Source: TH5896 sp049578985 (lineage in GTDB: Archaea; Thermoproteota; Nitrososphaeria; Nitrososphaerales; Nitrososphaeraceae). From it: a stretch of DNA of 29,071 bases. The first letter of the stretch is position 1. Every line of letters starts with the position of its first letter. A program made the position numbers and the translations under genes. The stretch lies in the NCBI GenBank assembly GCA_049578985.1, contig JBAUMZ010000100.1, positions 1 through 29,071 of the forward strand, written 5' to 3'. Below, one piece after another: positions 22,673 to 29,071 of the stretch. Under the pieces are notes generated by a model. That model did not search any database and was not told the origin of the DNA. It was given only the letters and a program-made list of their open reading frames with translations.

Positions 22673-23827
22673 CTAAGGAGTCGGGGTTACTAGTTCAAAA
22701 GGAGTTCTCATCTTAATGGCTTCATTGAGTCTCTCTTCAACTGTCCCTTGAACTCTAGCAATAAATTCGTCCACTGCCTTCTTTGTTTGTGTAGATATTT
22801 TCTCATCTCCCGAATCAAGTTGATCCTCACGTGGTTCATTGTCGGCTTCGAGGATTGAATTGCTGTTCGCAGTCAGTTGCTCTTCCTGCTGGACAAAGGA
22901 AGAATTTTGAGCAGGAATTTCTTCGGATAGAGAAGAGGTGGGGGCTATCCCATTGTTGGTTTGTGGTGTTATACCCCCAGCTGCAGGAGCCTGTGGTACA
23001 TTCTCAGGAGGAGAATAAGTGGACATTAGTGGAGTTGAGTTACCCTGAACAGGATCAGGGTCATTTGTGGTGACGTTATTACTGCTGTTCAAAGGAAATG
23101 GGTTACTCTGTGTTAACCCTAAGTTTGAATTGGCGGAATTGGAAGATACACCAGTTACGTTAAGGCTATTAAACTTTGTTGCATTTACACTACCATTCAT
23201 GCAAGTAATTTTTGCCGTCATTTTGTTATCCCCTTCGGTAATCAATCCATAAGTTGGTAAAAATGTGAATTTCCACAGTGAATAATCCTTGGTACCATTA
23301 CTAGAACCACTTTGTCCTGCAGGTACTACTCTTTGGTAAGGTTTAATACCATTTAGTAATACATATACATCACATGTACTAGCCGAATTGTCAGATGACA
23401 CACCATTAATTGACAAAGTGCCTTCAGAAACAGTTTGACCCTTGATATGTGAAGTAATCTTTGTTGAAGGGATAGGACTTTGTGCTTTGGTCGCATTTTT
23501 TAAATTGTTTGTACTATTTGTTATTGTCTTAACTAATGACGAATTAGAGAGAATACCGGTTGCACTAGAATTTTGAGTGTGAATGAGTGCAGATTGATTT
23601 GATGTCATATTTTTTTCTGCCATCTGTAAGGAGGATAAGGTATTATTTTCAATTATATTTTCACTAATGTTCGCCGGCCTAATCTGAGAATGTCCGATAT
23701 TGCCTGTGCTCATCTCGAGCATTAAAGCTATAAAGACTGCAAGCACGGCTATGAGTAATGATGTAATAATTTTTGGTTTAAGATTTAGATAATATGCAAT
23801 ATTACGCCTATTTGAAGACATTTTCAT
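22673..23827 (-). CDS. large Asn/Ser-rich surface protein with Ig-like domain
   Basis: This 384-residue protein has a signal anchor (about 17-38), a long Asn/Ser/Thr-rich stretch (about 45-125), a beta-sandwich-like domain (about 130-225, with Cys at about 153 and 207 that could pair), a Pro/Asn/Ser-rich linker (about 226-330) and a C-terminal amphipathic helix (about 345-372, TKKAVDEFIARVQGTVEERL). At least 15 N-x-S/T sequons suggest heavy glycosylation. It is probably an S-layer-associated or matrix protein. The ATG at 23827 follows GGAGAG by eight bases; a TATA box near 23916 implies a leader of about 60 bases. Confidence 0.65.
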   Translation of the reverse strand: MKMSSNRRNIAYYLNLKPKIITSLLIAVLAVFIALMLEMSTGNIGHSQIRPANISENIIENNTLSSLQMAEKNMTSNQSALIHTQNSSATGILSNSSLVKTITNSTNNLKNATKAQSPIPSTKITSHIKGQTVSEGTLSINGVSSDNSASTCDVYVLLNGIKPYQRVVPAGQSGSSNGTKDYSLWKFTFLPTYGLITEGDNKMTAKITCMNGSVNATKFNSLNVTGVSSNSANSNLGLTQSNPFPLNSSNNVTTNDPDPVQGNSTPLMSTYSPPENVPQAPAAGGITPQTNNGIAPTSSLSEEIPAQNSSFVQQEEQLTANSNSILEADNEPREDQLDSGDEKISTQTKKAVDEFIARVQGTVEERLNEAIKMRTPFELVTPTP

Positions 23828-23910
23828 TTTTGTAACTCTCCATTTACCACGAGTAAGATCCCACCTACAGCAATCCTATTAAATGTAAACAAATATGAAT
23901 ACGTATTTAT

Positions 23911-23920
23911 GATATATAAA
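23911..23920 (-). promoter_or_regulatory. TATA box of the 384-residue surface protein
   Basis: GATATATAAA (plus strand) reads TTTATATATC on the minus strand. A 10-bp palindrome AATACGTATT sits just upstream in the minus-strand sense complement (23899-23908, between TATA and predicted start). Confidence 0.4.
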
Positions 23921-23962
23921 CTACATCATTTAAAACTATTGTACATATTTACTATATGATTA

Positions 23963-24097
23963 ATGAACTATAATTTAGGAGATAATCCATGCGTCTTCTC
24001 CTTCTGTGGACAGAAATCATTAAATCTATTTCCAACAAGAGACGATAATCCAAAGTATCTCATAAGTCCTTTAGCTCTAAAAATTGCCCTTCAATAG
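23963..24097 (+). CDS. 44-residue Cys-pair mini-protein
   Basis: A short plus-strand gene, below usual length cut-offs. ATG 23963 to TAG 24097 encodes MNYNLGDNPCVFSFCGQK... and then a segment NLFPTRDDNPKYLISPLAL. The C-x4-C pair with following Gly looks like half a zinc knuckle or a redox pair; there is no signal peptide. A TATA-like TTTAAAAC (about 23929-23936) lies about 30 bases upstream. An overlapping frame from ATG 23989 with the AGGAGAT before it encodes only about 19 residues and is less protein-like. I do not recognise a family. Confidence 0.45.
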   Translation: MNYNLGDNPCVFSFCGQKSLNLFPTRDDNPKYLISPLALKIALQ

Positions 24098-24170
24098 ACA
24101 ATGTTACTAAGTACGGTTAACCAAAAAGTAATTGGTTCAGCCATTCAAAGACTTTTGGCCATTTTTTAGA

Positions 24171-24374
24171 TTAACCCTGTACACCTATAATGATCATTGC
24201 GTTTCTGTCACCTTGAATTTGGGTAGGCAAATTCTGGCAATAGACATTCATTGTAATTTTTCCATTTCCGCAATCATTTGCTTGAGATAGGGATTGCTCG
24301 TACTTCGTTTTCTTTCCTGCGAAGGCATCTTCATGTGCTGTCGCTGCTGAGGCAATAAGGATTACTGCTAACAC
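24171..24374 (-). CDS. small secreted protein with CGNG/CQN motif
   Basis: Up to 67 residues: a signal peptide (hydrophobic core, cleavage likely after DAFA) followed by a compact motif SLSQANDCGNG...CQN...QGDRNAMIIIGVQG. The same motif, with both Cys spaced alike, occurs in the secreted protein at 10119-11006, so this is a minimal stand-alone version. The only standard start is GTG 24374; upstream codons (KKIAPISITAV) would complete a normal signal peptide but lack a start and run back to a TGA inside the 3' end of the cyclase-fusion gene. It lies directly after that gene and may be co-transcribed with it. Confidence 0.55.
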   Translation of the reverse strand: MLAVILIASAATAHEDAFAGKKTKYEQSLSQANDCGNGKITMNVYCQNLPTQIQGDRNAMIIIGVQG

Positions 24375-24394
24375 TGCAGTAATCGAAATTGGGG

Positions 24395-25861
24395 CTATCT
24401 TTTTTCAGGAGCTTCAGGATTTCCAAAATCATCAGCATATGCCGAATAAAGTGTCAAGACTTGTCCGTGTTTTATAGAATAATCGCCAATATAGTTTATG
24501 ATAGGCTTATATTCATCTTTCAAGGCGAGCAAAGCCTTCGCTAAAGAATCAGATATGAGGATGTGGCCTTCTCCTCCAATGTCCATGACCCTTCGGGCTA
24601 GTATGATCCCCGGTCCCCAGAAGTTTTGATTATTCTTTATGTCGCTTACAGAAAAAACAGGTCCAGAGCTTAACCCGATTCTTACCTTTATTCTATCCCT
24701 TTCACCTTTACCCCTATTGTACGTTCTCAACTTCTGATGGAGCTGAATGCCAAGTTTTAATGCGAGTTCCGGGTTTAACGGAAAGCCTATTACCATTCCG
24801 TCGCCTGTTGGCAAGATAATCTTCTTTTCCTCCAAATTATACGCGCTGCATGTCATAATCAAATTGTTAAGGACTTCAATTTTTTGCCTTTGGGAACTAA
24901 CAGAATAGCTCGGATCAGAGAGCCCGACTATGTCTATAAAGAAGAAACTGGCATCCATGACCTCCGATGAAAATCCTAGCTCAGATAAACTTAGCCCATA
25001 TATGCCTACTAGTTTCTTGTAGACTTCTAAATGGTTTACATGAAAATACAGTCCCGAATAGGAGATAGGATTTTCTTTAATTTTTGATTTGCAGACATAG
25101 CAAATAAAATCTGAGCCTTTCTGGAGAAATCGAATCAATCCCTCCTTAGTGATTTCAAAATCTACCCATTTTGGAGTCAAGACTACCCCACGGATTAGGG
25201 TCATCTTCATTGCTCGAAATCGAGACTCCATTTCCTCTTTGAATGCCATTTCCAAAATAGCATCAAAAGAAAGACCTAGGCGCTCAAACTGTTCCTCGTC
25301 AAGGGATGGAATGGTAAGGCTACAGATTCCAGATAATTGTTGAATCTTGGACGTGAAATAAAGGTCTGTTGCAAACGCTTCAACTTCTTTCAGTCCGAAG
25401 AGGGCGATCAGATGGTTTAAAGAATCAATAATAAGGGTGAAATTTGGATTCTTTTTCTTCACTAGGTTTTCAATTCCATTAAACTTTTTGCCTGCATTAA
25501 GATTGGGAATTCCAGCATTAGAGCTATGAGAATTCACAGTGATCTCTTTTATTTCTGAAAGGATCCAGGGTAATTTTGAACTACTCTCGCCACCAGAATT
25601 TCTTCGTATGTACGGGTTTATGAAATGCAGGTTAGAATCTATCTGATCGCGGGAGCATCCTGCACTCAACATCCAGTTCTGAAATTGTTCCTCTGTGTTA
25701 GTACATGAAATGTAAACACAATCAGAACTGTTGTTAATCCGTTCTAGCAAATATTCTCTGCTGTAACAACTCTTGCCAACGTTTGAATTCCCTGTCAAAA
25801 GTATCATACAATTTGGAATCTCCTCCCGTTCAGTGAGTTCAAGCAATCCAGGGATATGCAT
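24395..25861 (-). CDS. KaiC/RecA-like ATPase fused to a class III nucleotide-cyclase domain
   Basis: This 488-residue fusion has three parts. (1) RecA/KaiC-like domain, about 1-245: Walker A GNSNVGKS (24-31) and Walker B FTLIIDS (141-147, D146). (2) Zinc-knuckle linker: C254-x2-C257-x16-H274-x2-H277. (3) Class III adenylate/guanylate cyclase homology domain, about 300-475: metal-binding D310 (FFFID) and D354 (PTGDGM), RIGLSSGPVF (394-403) and GPGIILARRVMDIG (416-429), of the 'GHILIS' subfamily. The transition-state Asn of GxGINxAxR is Ile420, while Arg424 is kept, so catalysis may be altered, or the domain may sense nucleotide. ATG 25861 has a TATA box (ATTAATAATTAT, about 25878-25889) about 23 bases away. 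Upstream genes are a MinD-like ATPase and a receiver domain on the same strand. No signal or membrane segment. Confidence 0.82.
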   Translation of the reverse strand: MHIPGLLELTEREEIPNCMILLTGNSNVGKSCYSREYLLERINNSSDCVYISCTNTEEQFQNWMLSAGCSRDQIDSNLHFINPYIRRNSGGESSSKLPWILSEIKEITVNSHSSNAGIPNLNAGKKFNGIENLVKKKNPNFTLIIDSLNHLIALFGLKEVEAFATDLYFTSKIQQLSGICSLTIPSLDEEQFERLGLSFDAILEMAFKEEMESRFRAMKMTLIRGVVLTPKWVDFEITKEGLIRFLQKGSDFICYVCKSKIKENPISYSGLYFHVNHLEVYKKLVGIYGLSLSELGFSSEVMDASFFFIDIVGLSDPSYSVSSQRQKIEVLNNLIMTCSAYNLEEKKIILPTGDGMVIGFPLNPELALKLGIQLHQKLRTYNRGKGERDRIKVRIGLSSGPVFSVSDIKNNQNFWGPGIILARRVMDIGGEGHILISDSLAKALLALKDEYKPIINYIGDYSIKHGQVLTLYSAYADDFGNPEAPEKR

Positions 25862-25889
25862 CTTTTTCTACCTGAGAATTAATAATTAT

Positions 25890-26209
25890 GGACTGTTATA
25901 CGTGTATATGAAACTTTTCTCAAATACACTTCTGGGTTAGTGACGCAGGGCCATATTAAGCCGACTACTGATACATTTACTATTTGAAGTTGGAGCCAGA
26001 CCAGCGGAAGAATTTGGCTTTTGGATGGAGCTCAATCAAACTCGCTATATCTGCAAGAGGCCTTGCTTCTGTCACATCGTAAATTTCAGATTTCACTTAC
26101 ACACATTAAGGAAAGACAAACTGTCTTTGTTTATCTATCCTTAAGAAATCCGAGGATCTATTGTACCAGATGGGGAATTATGCAAATGCCTCCTGTATTT
26201 GCCGCTCAC
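25890..26209. other. intergenic with inverted repeat after the MinD-like gene
   Basis: AAAGACA-AAC-TGTCTTT (26112-26128), perfect 7-bp arms, lies about 80 bases after the MinD-like stop on the minus strand, followed further on by the promoter of the cyclase fusion. It may separate the two transcripts. No gene was seen. Confidence 0.4.
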
Positions 26210-27121
26210 TCAAGCCGTCGACCCAATTCCAGTGATAAGCTGATTGACGTAATATGAAAAGGGGTGGTCAGGATAGTTCAATACTGTCAAGAATTCCTTT
26301 TCAGAAAATTGAATATCACAAAAGCATGGGATAGAACTAATTGTTTTGATACCAAGCTCCTGTGACAATTTAGGTTGTACAATTGAAATGCCCGACCCGG
26401 CAGACCCAGAAACCCCTTGCATGTTGAGATCATTGGGCTCGTTAGTGCCGGCTCCAAGAAAATCCTTTGGGGGCATACAGTAGCCTTGCACTCTATTATA
26501 GAGCAGATAGGATTTGCTTCCATGCCTGGTGAATGTATCGTAGATATCCTCAACAAGACGTTTGGTACCCTTGCTGTCAATGTCACCTGATTTTAGAGTA
26601 AGAAGCAAAATATCAGAAACTGCCAAGGCATTAATCGACCATGTGCGTATACCTGGGCTAGTGTCGATAATAAGATAGTCAAGCCCTAAATCTGTAAGCA
26701 TTTTTTCTTTCAAAAGTATGAGCTTCTTCAATATTTCCCTTGCAGTACTAGTGCCGGTGGTTTCTAGCTGCAATATTTCCTCACTACGCGGATTACTAAA
26801 GCCTAGCCACAAATTGCCGCCCTCTGGATTCGCTGATTTTTCCTTTGAATTGTAACTGTCTGGACTAACCTTACCTAACCTGAGAAATTGACTGCCATCA
26901 ATAATTACGTCCGACAAATCAGCCGAAGAATTGAGATAATTATTAAGCCATCTTTTTGGCTCAATTTCGAAGTATGTCTGGATACTTGGAGCATAAATAT
27001 CTAAATCAAGTAAACCGACCTGATTTCCCATTTTGGCCAATTTAGCAGCGAAGTTACAAGCAATGGTAGTCTTTCCAGTACCACCTTTATACGAATGAAA
27101 AGCTATCGAGACTGGGTTCAT
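26210..27121 (-). CDS. MinD/ParA-like ATPase
   Basis: This 303-residue P-loop ATPase has the deviant Walker A KGGTGKT (12-18, signature Lys12), the switch I-like LLDLDIYAPS (37-46) and Walker B YLIIDTSPG (149-157, D153). Such ATPases dimerise on membranes or partner proteins and position or activate them. A long Asn/Gly-rich insertion (about 85-110) and a Gly/Ser loop near 232-245 are not typical of bacterial MinD. There is no C-terminal amphipathic membrane helix. It lies between the receiver gene and the ATPase-cyclase fusion on the same strand, suggesting it recruits or switches that fusion. A TATA-like TTTAATTTAA (about 27151-27162) is upstream. Confidence 0.85.
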   Translation of the reverse strand: MNPVSIAFHSYKGGTGKTTIACNFAAKLAKMGNQVGLLDLDIYAPSIQTYFEIEPKRWLNNYLNSSADLSDVIIDGSQFLRLGKVSPDSYNSKEKSANPEGGNLWLGFSNPRSEEILQLETTGTSTAREILKKLILLKEKMLTDLGLDYLIIDTSPGIRTWSINALAVSDILLLTLKSGDIDSKGTKRLVEDIYDTFTRHGSKSYLLYNRVQGYCMPPKDFLGAGTNEPNDLNMQGVSGSAGSGISIVQPKLSQELGIKTISSIPCFCDIQFSEKEFLTVLNYPDHPFSYYVNQLITGIGSTA

Positions 27122-27365
27122 TGGGAGCTCTTAACAAATCTAAGAGGTGGCCTATTAAATTAAAGCTTTGGGAGAGAGATGGGACTTGTCCGAAGGATAA
27201 GTGCGTTTGAGACTCCCCTGGTGTGTAAGTCGCAGAAAAAATACCTTCTGTTGGATGTAGTGCTAAAAATAAAGAACCGGCCAAGTTTGTGGCACCTCGA
27301 AAGGATCTAATCACACAGACTAAAGTTGATTTTTGGTTCTTTGCAGTACATTGGTGTTCGAGCAT
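27087..27365 (-). CDS. possible 92-residue protein overlapping the MinD-like start
   Basis: An ATG frame of 92 codons ends 35 bases inside the MinD-like gene. Parts read like a beta-rich domain (RGATNLAGSLFLALHPTEGI), but there is no motif, and the putative MinD promoter lies within it. One arm of an inverted repeat (27375-27385) lies just before its start and the other within it. It could be a real small partner of the MinD-like ATPase or a chance frame. Confidence 0.28.
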   Translation of the reverse strand: MLEHQCTAKNQKSTLVCVIRSFRGATNLAGSLFLALHPTEGIFSATYTPGESQTHLSFGQVPSLSQSFNLIGHLLDLLRAPNEPSLDSFSFV

Positions 27366-27385
27366 TCAATCCTGCCAATGTACTG
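27344..27385. repeat. 11-bp inverted repeat around 27365
   Basis: CAGTACATTGG (27344-27354) and CCAATGTACTG (27375-27385) are perfect inverted copies with a 20-base spacer. The core GTACATTGG recurs at 28866-28874, beside another TATA-like element at the window's end. Confidence 0.55.
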
Positions 27386-27540
27386 TAATATTGAACCTTT
27401 TTCCACTGAAGGTCTGTTCATCCTACCGCTGGCATTACATACAGTATCCAGTGTTCTCCTATTGCCTCGCACCATGCACGATGGATGTGAACTGATTATA
27501 GTTCTTTGAGTTAATTCGTCAATATGGCTTGGTTGTCGAG

Positions 27541-27559
27541 GCGATGATCAGATCATCGC
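27541..27559. promoter_or_regulatory. 19-base perfect palindrome downstream of the receiver gene
   Basis: GCGATGATC and GATCATCGC surround a single A. It lies 53 bases beyond the receiver-gene stop (minus strand) and upstream of the MinD-like gene. It could be a regulator site or a terminator-like hairpin with a minimal loop. It is the longest perfect palindrome I saw in the window. Confidence 0.6.
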
Positions 27560-27611
27560 TGTATGCATTGTGTAACATCTTCATAATACTCTATTCTTGT
27601 AGTGAAGGAAA

Positions 27612-27962
27612 TCATTTACTCAATTCTCTTTTAATACGTCCGACAAGATCGTCATTTGAGATCGGTTTTTTAATAAATGACGAAGGAACAAGATCAGGAT
27701 AAATCTCCTTAAGCGCCTCATAATAAACCTCAAAGGCGGTAATGAATATGACGTGAACCCTCGCATCCATCTTGCTGATTTCATCATAAAGCTCAAAACC
27801 TGTCATTCCAGGCATTCTAACGTCCAGTAATAATAAATCATAGTAATGGGGCTTGAACTGTTCAAGTGCTATGTCAGGGGAACTGTATGAATTCACAACA
27901 AAACCACACGATTCTAGAGTAGTCACCATCGAAAATAGTACATCTGGATCGTCATCGACCAA
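27612..27962 (-). CDS. stand-alone response-regulator receiver domain (5' end out of frame)
   Basis: A complete receiver except its first strand: acidic pocket VDDD (2-5), phospho-acceptor D47 (LLLLDVRMPG), T75 (VIFITAF) and K99 (FIKKP). There is no output domain, so it must act on a partner, plausibly the MinD-like ATPase or cyclase fusion downstream on the same strand. The TTG start at 27962 would cut the first strand (ITRIFLVDDD). The frame is open upstream to about 28040 with no good start, while a TATA box (TCATATAC, 28067-28060) is centred 26 bases before an ATG at 28038 in another frame (MPDSDRYGKK). Removing one base of the A-run at 28008-28011 joins that ATG to the receiver. The real gene is probably 27612-28038. 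Confidence 0.82.
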   Translation of the reverse strand: MVDDDPDVLFSMVTTLESCGFVVNSYSSPDIALEQFKPHYYDLLLLDVRMPGMTGFELYDEISKMDARVHVIFITAFEVYYEALKEIYPDLVPSSFIKKPISNDDLVGRIKRELSK

Positions 27963-28059
27963 AAATATCCTTGTGATGTCTGACTCCTCTGGCTTATTTT
28001 CGAAAGATTTTCTTGCCGTAACGATCAGAATCAGGCATTCTTAATAATTGTTTAACGAG

Positions 28060-28067
28060 GTATATGA
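28060..28067 (-). promoter_or_regulatory. TATA box pointing to ATG 28038
   Basis: TCATATAC on the minus strand is centred 25.5 bases before ATG 28038, the leaderless spacing used elsewhere in the window. This is the main evidence that the receiver gene starts at 28038. Confidence 0.5.
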
Positions 28068-28117
28068 CACCTTAAAAGATCTAATACGAAATTAAGGGAA
28101 TAGGTGTGCGGATATTC

Positions 28118-28127
28118 CTTTAAATTC
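28118..28127 (+). promoter_or_regulatory. TATA box of the 67-residue protein gene
   Basis: CTTTAAATTC is centred about 26 bases before ATG 28149. The region 28039-28148 therefore holds two divergent promoters. Confidence 0.5.
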
Positions 28128-28148
28128 AAAACATCTGCTACATGTACC

Positions 28149-28352
28149 ATGAGACCTTCACCACATCTATACTATCTCGGGGAGGATGAAACTGTGATGG
28201 ATGATGATACTGAAGCTGAGGGAGGACCCAGAGGAGCTGCTATAGTTACACATGGACATAATAGTTGGGTAGTTGGTGATGAACCAGCTGTTATTATCGA
28301 CTTTGCCGGTGTTAAAGAGTATGTTAGAGGAAGCACACGCAGTCCTAAATAA
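28149..28352 (+). CDS. small protein, unknown function
   Basis: This 67-residue soluble protein has an acidic N-terminal third (GEDETVMDDDTEAEGG) and a compact C-terminal part with His residues (AAIVTHGHNSWVVGDEP, then VIIDFAGVKEYV). It has no Cys and no signal. The frame opens earlier, but the TATA box at -26 points to ATG 28149, so a leaderless start is chosen. It is convergent with the cupin gene 12 bases away and divergent from the receiver gene. The HGH pair could bind metal, which is a guess. I do not recognise the family. Confidence 0.55.
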   Translation: MRPSPHLYYLGEDETVMDDDTEAEGGPRGAAIVTHGHNSWVVGDEPAVIIDFAGVKEYVRGSTRSPK

Positions 28353-28364
28353 TGACTGCATAGA

Positions 28365-28802
28365 TTATCGACTAAGTTTAAGTGCTGGCAATTTGGTTGT
28401 ATCGAACTCCTTGAAGTTTAGAGGAAGAAAGACCTTCTCAAATGTGCTAACTATGTTCGGACTAGAAAAGAATCCAATTATTTTAGCTGTATTTGACCCT
28501 ATATTACGAAAGTTATGATGTTCCATAACTGGTACTACACCTAATTCACCACGTGAAATCTGATCTTTTTCTTTGCCTATCGTAGCCTCAATTGTTCCCT
28601 CTACAACATAAATGATCTCTTCTGCACTATCCGTATGATTTCCTAGCTCACATTCAGGCTCGAGTTCAAAGTATACTACTGCGCCACTTTTTGTCCCTGC
28701 ATTACTGTAGAGCGCAAAATTTCCAGTTACATGACGATGGGGATCATCTTCTGTTCCATGATTTGTCATCTTTTCTAATTTTTCAAGACTTAACTTAAGC
28801 AT
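28365..28802 (-). CDS. cupin-domain protein
   Basis: This 145-residue single-domain cupin has motif 1 LGNHTDSAEEIIYVVEG (H56, E62) and motif 2 GVVPVMEHHNFRNIG (H95 or H96), between beta strands of a conserved barrel. The usual HxH of motif 1 is H-T-D, so metal ligation would involve one His fewer or use Asp58. Small cupins of this type include metal-dependent isomerases, dioxygenases and sensors; the function cannot be chosen. ATG 28802 lies about 25 bases from a TATA box (CTTAAATACT, 28831-28822), so the transcript is leaderless. Its stop is 12 bases from the convergent small gene. Confidence 0.8.
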   Translation of the reverse strand: MLKLSLEKLEKMTNHGTEDDPHRHVTGNFALYSNAGTKSGAVVYFELEPECELGNHTDSAEEIIYVVEGTIEATIGKEKDQISRGELGVVPVMEHHNFRNIGSNTAKIIGFFSSPNIVSTFEKVFLPLNFKEFDTTKLPALKLSR

Positions 28803-29071
28803 ATAAAAACTAGCAAACTTTAGTATTTAAGTCTGGACGGAGTGAGTACTACAATGGTGCGTGCGGTACATTGGATATAAAAAGTAGTGCTAAAGTTATT
28901 TATTTGCCACAGGAAAGACTGTGTCGTAACTTGGTACAGAGGATCATGAATTTTTCTTTCTCCTCCTCCACATATCGTAAAGTTTGACGACAATTAAATG
29001 GGACAAATTAATGAGTGCAGAAATCTGTTGGCAAAAATTGCTGATATTTGAATTTGTTCATACGACGGTCA
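28803..29071. other. window end, promoter-like element only
   Basis: A strong TATA-like GGATATAAAAAG (28873-28884) is preceded by GTACATTGG. On the plus strand it predicts a start near 28904, but no gene follows within leaderless distance; frames starting 28946 and 28998 are under 20 codons. It could drive a small RNA. Confidence 0.3.

Noticed and set aside
26021..26257. 78-codon plus-strand open frame
   Set aside because: It runs antisense into the 3' end of the MinD-like gene and contains one arm pair of an inverted repeat; composition is random.
1..29071. tRNA, rRNA, insertion sequences or prophage genes
   Set aside because: I looked for T-arm motifs, transposase and integrase motifs and found none that holds up.

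Overview
The window looks like chromosomal DNA of a mesophilic archaeon, most likely an ammonia-oxidising member of the Nitrososphaerota (Thaumarchaeota), near Nitrososphaera or 'Candidatus Nitrosocosmicus'. The evidence is a DUF790/Bax1 nuclease, a DUF7482-type secreted protein, many short Asn/Ser/Asp-rich secreted proteins, low GC, and archaeal TATA boxes centred 23-31 bases before start codons (leaderless mRNAs). The lineage is inferred from protein style, not from a marker gene. I found no rRNA, tRNA, CRISPR array, transposase or phage gene.

Layout. 1-5500: Bax1-like nuclease, a C2H2-finger mini-protein, small helical proteins, a small secreted acidic protein and a broken ORF. 5600-8300: a creatininase-family amidohydrolase and a divergent glutamine synthetase with an inverted repeat and a possible mini-ORF upstream. 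8600-11000: a methyltransferase, a small membrane protein behind a palindromic promoter, and a secreted protein with an Ig-like domain. 11679-14358: a divergently arranged NitT/TauT-type ABC permease and substrate-binding protein around an intergenic 20-bp direct repeat; the ATPase is missing and the permease 5' end is out of frame. 14448-19594: a 35-codon leaderless ORF, a 2-hydroxyacid dehydrogenase, a DUF7482 protein whose start is best placed at a TTG, an alpha/beta hydrolase and a rhomboid protease. 19786-24374: small and secreted proteins, a DUF192 protein, a 44-residue Cys protein missed by length cut-offs, and a 67-residue secreted protein sharing a cysteine motif with the one near 10400.

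The most interesting part is 24171-28038, minus strand, in transcription order: a stand-alone receiver domain, a MinD/ParA-like ATPase, and a 488-residue fusion of a KaiC/RecA-like ATPase, a C2H2-like zinc knuckle and a class III nucleotide-cyclase domain that has lost the transition-state Asn. This reads as a signalling module. A 19-base perfect palindrome lies just downstream of the receiver gene. The receiver gene also looks frameshifted: its TATA box points exactly to an ATG in another frame, and the in-frame TTG would remove the first strand of the domain.

A recurring theme is short, perfect or near-perfect palindromes beside or over TATA boxes, suggesting many locally controlled leaderless genes. 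Both apparent frameshifts can be repaired by one base in an A-run, so sequencing error is a live explanation.
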